A stretch of 64,000 bases of DNA from assembly GCF_020594515.1 (NCBI RefSeq), contig NZ_JAJCTH010000017.1, positions 62,001-126,000 on the forward strand, read 5' to 3'. This DNA is from Rhodoferax sp. U2-2l. GTDB taxonomy: Bacteria > Pseudomonadota > Gammaproteobacteria > Burkholderiales > Burkholderiaceae_C. The translations under genes were made by a program, and so were the position numbers. The notes under the pieces are model-generated. The model was not told the origin of the DNA and searched no databases. It saw only the letters and a list, made by a program, of their open reading frames with translations. This document shows, in pieces, positions 60,399-64,000 of this stretch. Each line of letters opens with the position of its first letter. The stretch's first letter is position 1.

Positions 60399-62378
60399 AT
60401 GCTCACCCGCTCTTCATTGACATCCCGACTGGCCAGACCCCTTGTCCGCGGCTTGCTCGCGGTGGCCGCCATGCTGCTGCTGGGCCTGCTCGCCTGGGGC
60501 CTGCGCACCACCTATGAGGACCGGATGCAGCGCAGCCACCACCAAGCCGAACGCGAGTTGATGACCGTGGGCCACCTGCAGGCCGAAGGTGTGGCCGCTT
60601 GGCGCGATCAGCGCATGGGCGATGCGTTTACCTTGTCTGACGACGGCCTGCTGGCGGGCGCCGCGGCCGACTGGTTCAAGACTACCTCCATCGACCGCGC
60701 GGCCCCGGTGCAGCAGCGCCTGCGCATCTTGCAGGAGCGCGCCAAATACGTGGCGGTGTATTTGCTTGACGCCCGCGGGCAGCTGCGGCTTGCCCCCCAG
60801 GGTGAGGCCGGACCACCCTTGCCAGAGCCTGAGCAACAGGCCTTGCAAGACGCCCTGTCGCAAGCCATTCCAGTGGCGGTGGAGCCGCGCGTTGACCCGG
60901 TCTTTGCGTTTCCGTTTTTCAGCGTCATCGCGCCCCTGTTTGACGGCGCACAGCCCATCGGTGCGGTGTGGCTGGTGTCCGACGTGCGCAGCACTTTGCT
61001 GCCCCTTCTCAACAGCTGGCCAACGCCCAGCCAGAGCGCCGAATCGAGCATCATCATGCGCCAGGGTGACAACGTGGTGTACCTGAGCCCGAAGCGCCAC
61101 CTGGCCGATGCGAGCTGGGCCGAGCGCATCCCGTTGGCCCGCACCCAAGACCCCGCCGTGCAAGTCATTTTGGGCGCACGTGGCATTTTTTATGCGCAGG
61201 ACTACCGCGCCAAAGACGTCATCGCCATGGCCAGCGCCGTGCCTGGCTCCCCCTGGTTTCTGGTCACCAAAATCGACGTGGCTGAGGTCTTGGCGGGCAC
61301 CCAGCGGCGCGAACTCCAGGCCTTGGGCCTGCCCGTGATTTTGGGGTTGTTGTTGCTTGGCATCCTGTTTGCCATCTGGCAGCGTAGCGCCTGGCTGCGC
61401 GAGCGCGCCCTGAAGACGGAGTTGCAGCGCAACATGCACTGGCTGGAAGGCGCCCAAAAAGTGGCCGCCATGGGCTATTTCGCCCTGGACGTGGCGCGCA
61501 ACGAATTCACCCTTTCTGGTCTGGCGCATGACATTTTCCGGTTGCCCCAGGGCAGCCAGGTTGGCATGACGCACTGGATGGCGCTGATTGACCCCGAAGA
61601 CTTTGAGCGGGTCCATACCCAGTACCAGCAGGCCGTGTTGCAACGCACCCCGCTGCGCACCCAATACCGCATTCACCCCGACAAGGCGGCGCCACCGCGC
61701 TGGGTCGAGGTTTGGGGAGACTTTGAAATTGACGATGAAATTGACCAGGTGACACGCCTGATTGGCACCGTGCAAGACATCACGGAGCGCAAGCAAATCG
61801 AAGAAGATCTGGCCCGCTATCGCAGCGCCCTGGAGGAGAAGGTACGCCTTGACCCCCTGACGCAACTGGCCAACCGGCTGGCCCTGAGCGAGCACGTGGC
61901 TACAGAATGGCAGCGCGCCATGCGCGCACAAGCGCCGTTGTCGCTGATGATGATCGACGTCGACCATTTCAAGGCCTACAACGACCACTACGGCCACGTT
62001 GCGGGCGACCACGCCCTGCAGCGCGTGGCCCAGGCCATTTCAGGTTCGGTGAATCGGGCTGGCGAATTGGCAGCGCGCTACGGCGGCGAGGAATTTGCCG
62101 TGCTGCTGCCCGATGCGGACCTGCCGCGGGCGCAGGTGACGGCTGAGCGCATTTGCGCGGCCGTGCGGGCCTTGCACATCGCGCATACCGCGTCCGATGT
62201 CGACACCGGCGTCACCGTCAGCATTGGCGTGGTGTGCGTGCGCCCAAGCTTCATGGATGCACCCGGTACGCCATCGGTGCCCCTGGCCCAGACCATGTTC
62301 GAGCAGGCAGACGCCGCCCTGTACCAAGCCAAGCAGCAGGGCCGCAACCGCGTGGCGATTTTTGGCGCCCAAGCGTAA
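60399..62378 (+). CDS. Membrane-bound diguanylate cyclase with PAS domain
   Basis: 659 residues from ATG 60399. Makes cyclic di-GMP. A membrane helix (LLAVAAMLLLGLLAWGL, about 19-36) is followed by a large periplasmic sensor domain (about 45-300), a second helix (GLPVILGLLLLGILFAIW) and a PAS domain with C-terminal motif (TVQDITERKQIEEDL). The GGDEF domain carries LDPLTQLANR and an intact active site ARYGGEEFAVLLP. No EAL domain follows. The sensor ligand is unknown. Confidence 0.92.
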   Translation: MLTRSSLTSRLARPLVRGLLAVAAMLLLGLLAWGLRTTYEDRMQRSHHQAERELMTVGHLQAEGVAAWRDQRMGDAFTLSDDGLLAGAAADWFKTTSIDRAAPVQQRLRILQERAKYVAVYLLDARGQLRLAPQGEAGPPLPEPEQQALQDALSQAIPVAVEPRVDPVFAFPFFSVIAPLFDGAQPIGAVWLVSDVRSTLLPLLNSWPTPSQSAESSIIMRQGDNVVYLSPKRHLADASWAERIPLARTQDPAVQVILGARGIFYAQDYRAKDVIAMASAVPGSPWFLVTKIDVAEVLAGTQRRELQALGLPVILGLLLLGILFAIWQRSAWLRERALKTELQRNMHWLEGAQKVAAMGYFALDVARNEFTLSGLAHDIFRLPQGSQVGMTHWMALIDPEDFERVHTQYQQAVLQRTPLRTQYRIHPDKAAPPRWVEVWGDFEIDDEIDQVTRLIGTVQDITERKQIEEDLARYRSALEEKVRLDPLTQLANRLALSEHVATEWQRAMRAQAPLSLMMIDVDHFKAYNDHYGHVAGDHALQRVAQAISGSVNRAGELAARYGGEEFAVLLPDADLPRAQVTAERICAAVRALHIAHTASDVDTGVTVSIGVVCVRPSFMDAPGTPSVPLAQTMFEQADAALYQAKQQGRNRVAIFGAQA

Positions 62379-62554
62379 GCCGACCGTCCCCGGCTTGCGG
62401 CCTGGCTGACCGGTAGCCCGCCCGTTCGCCTGCACACCGGGTCGAATAAAATCGCCCACTTTCTCCCTACCTCGCCGTGGTGTCCGTCAACGGATGCCGT
62501 GCATCGCGGGCGTGCCAAAAAATGACACACCCGCAAAAAAAACCAACACACACC

Positions 62555-64000
62555 ATGACTGACGCCATCCAACAACCCGGCTTGAACAGCCTGTCCAAAT
62601 CCTTTGAGCCCGCCGCCCTGGAAGCCCACTGGGGCCCGGAGTGGGAAAAGCGTGGTTATGGCACAGCGGGTGCCCGGGGCACCGGCCAGCCTGATGCGGA
62701 TGCTGCCGCGCGCGGTGACAACTTCTGCATCCAGCTGCCACCACCGAACGTGACCGGTACCTTGCACATGGGCCACGCGTTCAACCAGACCATCATGGAC
62801 AGCTTGACGCGCTACCACCGCATGGCGGGCTTCAACACCGCCTGGATTCCGGGCACCGACCACGCCGGTATTGCCACCCAGATCGTCGTTGAGCGCCAGT
62901 TGCAAGCCCAAGGCATCAGCCGCCACGACATGGGCCCGACACCCGCAGAAGCCCGCAAAAACTTTGTAAGCAAGGTCTGGGAGTGGAAAGAAAAAAGCGG
63001 CAACACCATCACCACCCAGATGCGCCGTATGGGTGACACCGTAGACTGGAGCCGCGAATATTTCACGATGGACCCCAAGCTGTCCAAAACCGTGACAGAA
63101 ACCTTTGTGCGCTTGTACGAGCAAGGCCTGATCTACCGTGGCAAACGCCTGGTCAACTGGGACCCGGTGTTAATGAGCGCAGTGTCTGATCTGGAAGTGG
63201 AGTCTGAAGAAGAAGACGGCAGCCTGTGGCACATCATGTACCCATTTGCCGACGGCCCACAGCTGGTCAACGGTGAGATGGCGCCTGGCCTGGTCGTGGC
63301 CACCACCCGGCCGGAGACCATGCTGGGCGACGTGGCCGCCATGGTGCACCCTGAGGACGAACGTTACGCTCACCTGATTGGCAAACACGTCACCCTGCCC
63401 TTGTGCAACCGGACCATTCCGATCATTGCCGACGACTATGTGGATAAAGCTTTTGGCACCGGTGTGGTCAAAGTCACTCCGGCGCATGACCAGAACGACT
63501 ACCAGGTCGGTCAGCGCCACAAATTGCCGATGATCTGTGTGCTGACGTTGGATGCCAAGATAGAGGCCAACGCACCCGTCGCGTACATCGGCATGGACCG
63601 CTTTGCCGCCCGCAAACAGATCGTCAAAGACCTGCAGGCGCTGGAACTGATGGTTGAGATCAAAAAACACAAACTGATGGTGCCGCGTTGCGCCCGCACC
63701 GGTCAGGTGATCGAGCCGATGTTGACCGACCAGTGGTTTGTGGCCATGTCGAAAGTGTCCGAGCAAGACCCCACCGGCAAAAGCATCACCCAAAAAGCCA
63801 TTGACGCGGTGCAGTCGGGCGAAGTGAAGTTTGTGCCAGAGAACTGGGTCAACACCTACAACCAGTGGATGAACAACATTCAGGACTGGTGCATCAGCCG
63901 CCAGCTCTGGTGGGGCCACCAGATTCCGGCCTGGTACGCCGAAGACGGTACGGTTTTTGTAGCACGTAACGAAGAAGATGCGAGGGCTCAGGCCCAAAAG
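62555..64000 (+). CDS. valS: Valyl-tRNA synthetase (3' part beyond window)
   Basis: 482 codons are visible from ATG 62555; the family length is about 950, so the C-terminal half is outside. Class I signature [15 protein letters not shown] (HIGH motif, about 60-74) is present, with [12 protein letters not shown] and editing-domain landmarks [13 protein letters not shown] and [13 protein letters not shown]. It charges tRNA-Val. No T-box-like leader was seen in the 176-bp upstream gap. Confidence 0.96.
   Translation, partial: MTDAIQQPGLNSLSKSFEPAALEAHWGPEWEKRGYGTAGARGTGQPDADAAARGDNFCIQLPPPNVTGTLHMGHAFNQTIMDSLTRYHRMAGFNTAWIPGTDHAGIATQIVVERQLQAQGISRHDMGPTPAEARKNFVSKVWEWKEKSGNTITTQMRRMGDTVDWSREYFTMDPKLSKTVTETFVRLYEQGLIYRGKRLVNWDPVLMSAVSDLEVESEEEDGSLWHIMYPFADGPQLVNGEMAPGLVVATTRPETMLGDVAAMVHPEDERYAHLIGKHVTLPLCNRTIPIIADDYVDKAFGTGVVKVTPAHDQNDYQVGQRHKLPMICVLTLDAKIEANAPVAYIGMDRFAARKQIVKDLQALELMVEIKKHKLMVPRCARTGQVIEPMLTDQWFVAMSKVSEQDPTGKSITQKAIDAVQSGEVKFVPENWVNTYNQWMNNIQDWCISRQLWWGHQIPAWYAEDGTVFVARNEEDARAQAQK

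Noticed and set aside
60414..62012. 532-residue minus-strand reading frame inside the diguanylate cyclase
   Set aside because: It is antisense to clear PAS and GGDEF domains; low-complexity composition and no start signals.
1..64000. CRISPR arrays, tRNA or rRNA genes
   Set aside because: No regularly spaced direct repeats, no cloverleaf-like sequences and no ribosomal RNA segments were noticed on reading; a dedicated scan was not possible.

Overview
The window looks like a chromosome segment of a GC-rich betaproteobacterium, most likely a Comamonadaceae member (Rhodoferax/Polaromonas-like). That rests on the glycerol ABC-transporter cluster type, codon use and protein sequences; no 16S or other marker is present, so the taxonomy is an inference.

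Region 1 (1-9942) is a complete glycerol/glycerol-3-phosphate module. glpR-glpK run leftward (glpK is cut by the window edge). Divergently, an ABC importer operon (two ATPases, two permeases, a small DUF2160 membrane protein, a periplasmic binding protein) is followed by glpD. The divergent gap carries repeated ACGAA half-sites that are a candidate GlpR operator.

Region 2 (9949-49533) is one complete Mu-like transposable prophage of 39,585 bp. It sits 27 bp after the glpD stop and is flanked by a perfect 6-bp target duplication CAAGTA (9943-9948 and 49534-49539). Both ends start TG and carry the same two motifs at identical offsets (GAGATATT at +11, GCGCGATATTT at +32). It has three transcription blocks. 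The early block (minus strand, 34675 to about 23811) holds a HTH protein, transposase A, ATPase B, accessory genes, GemA and a Mor-type activator. A late capsid/tail block continues on the minus strand (23757-10153): protease, capsid, tail tube, frameshifted chaperones, tape measure, tail proteins. A second late block runs on the plus strand (38538-49368): endolysin, spanins, terminase, portal, MuF, gpG. The repressor (35297) and lysogeny-type genes lie between. In Mu and its relatives the lysis-to-G block directly precedes the protease-capsid block in the same direction; here the two are separated and point away from each other. Each late block begins with the same 16-bp palindrome exactly 36 bp before its start codon, which I read as the Mor-responsive late operator.

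The most striking regulatory element is a C4-type antisense RNA (25998-26064, minus strand) in the early operon, just upstream of a small gene and a Rha-family gene. It has a three-way-junction fold and two antisense segments that match two sets of target sites, one set overlapping the region before the downstream ribosome binding site. Other accessory features are a MuF protein with a probable C-terminal nuclease toxin domain, a structured gap with an antisense promoter beside it, a His-rich protein after the repressor, a minus-strand lipoprotein/membrane cassette, and a 23-residue tandem-repeat protein inserted between portal and MuF.

Region 3 (49540-64000) is ordinary chromosome: a CoA-ligase/GNAT protein acetyltransferase, dinB, msrB, queF, yaaA, ahpC-ahpF with a candidate OxyR site, a Tat-type ABC substrate-binding protein, a diguanylate cyclase, and the 5' part of valS.
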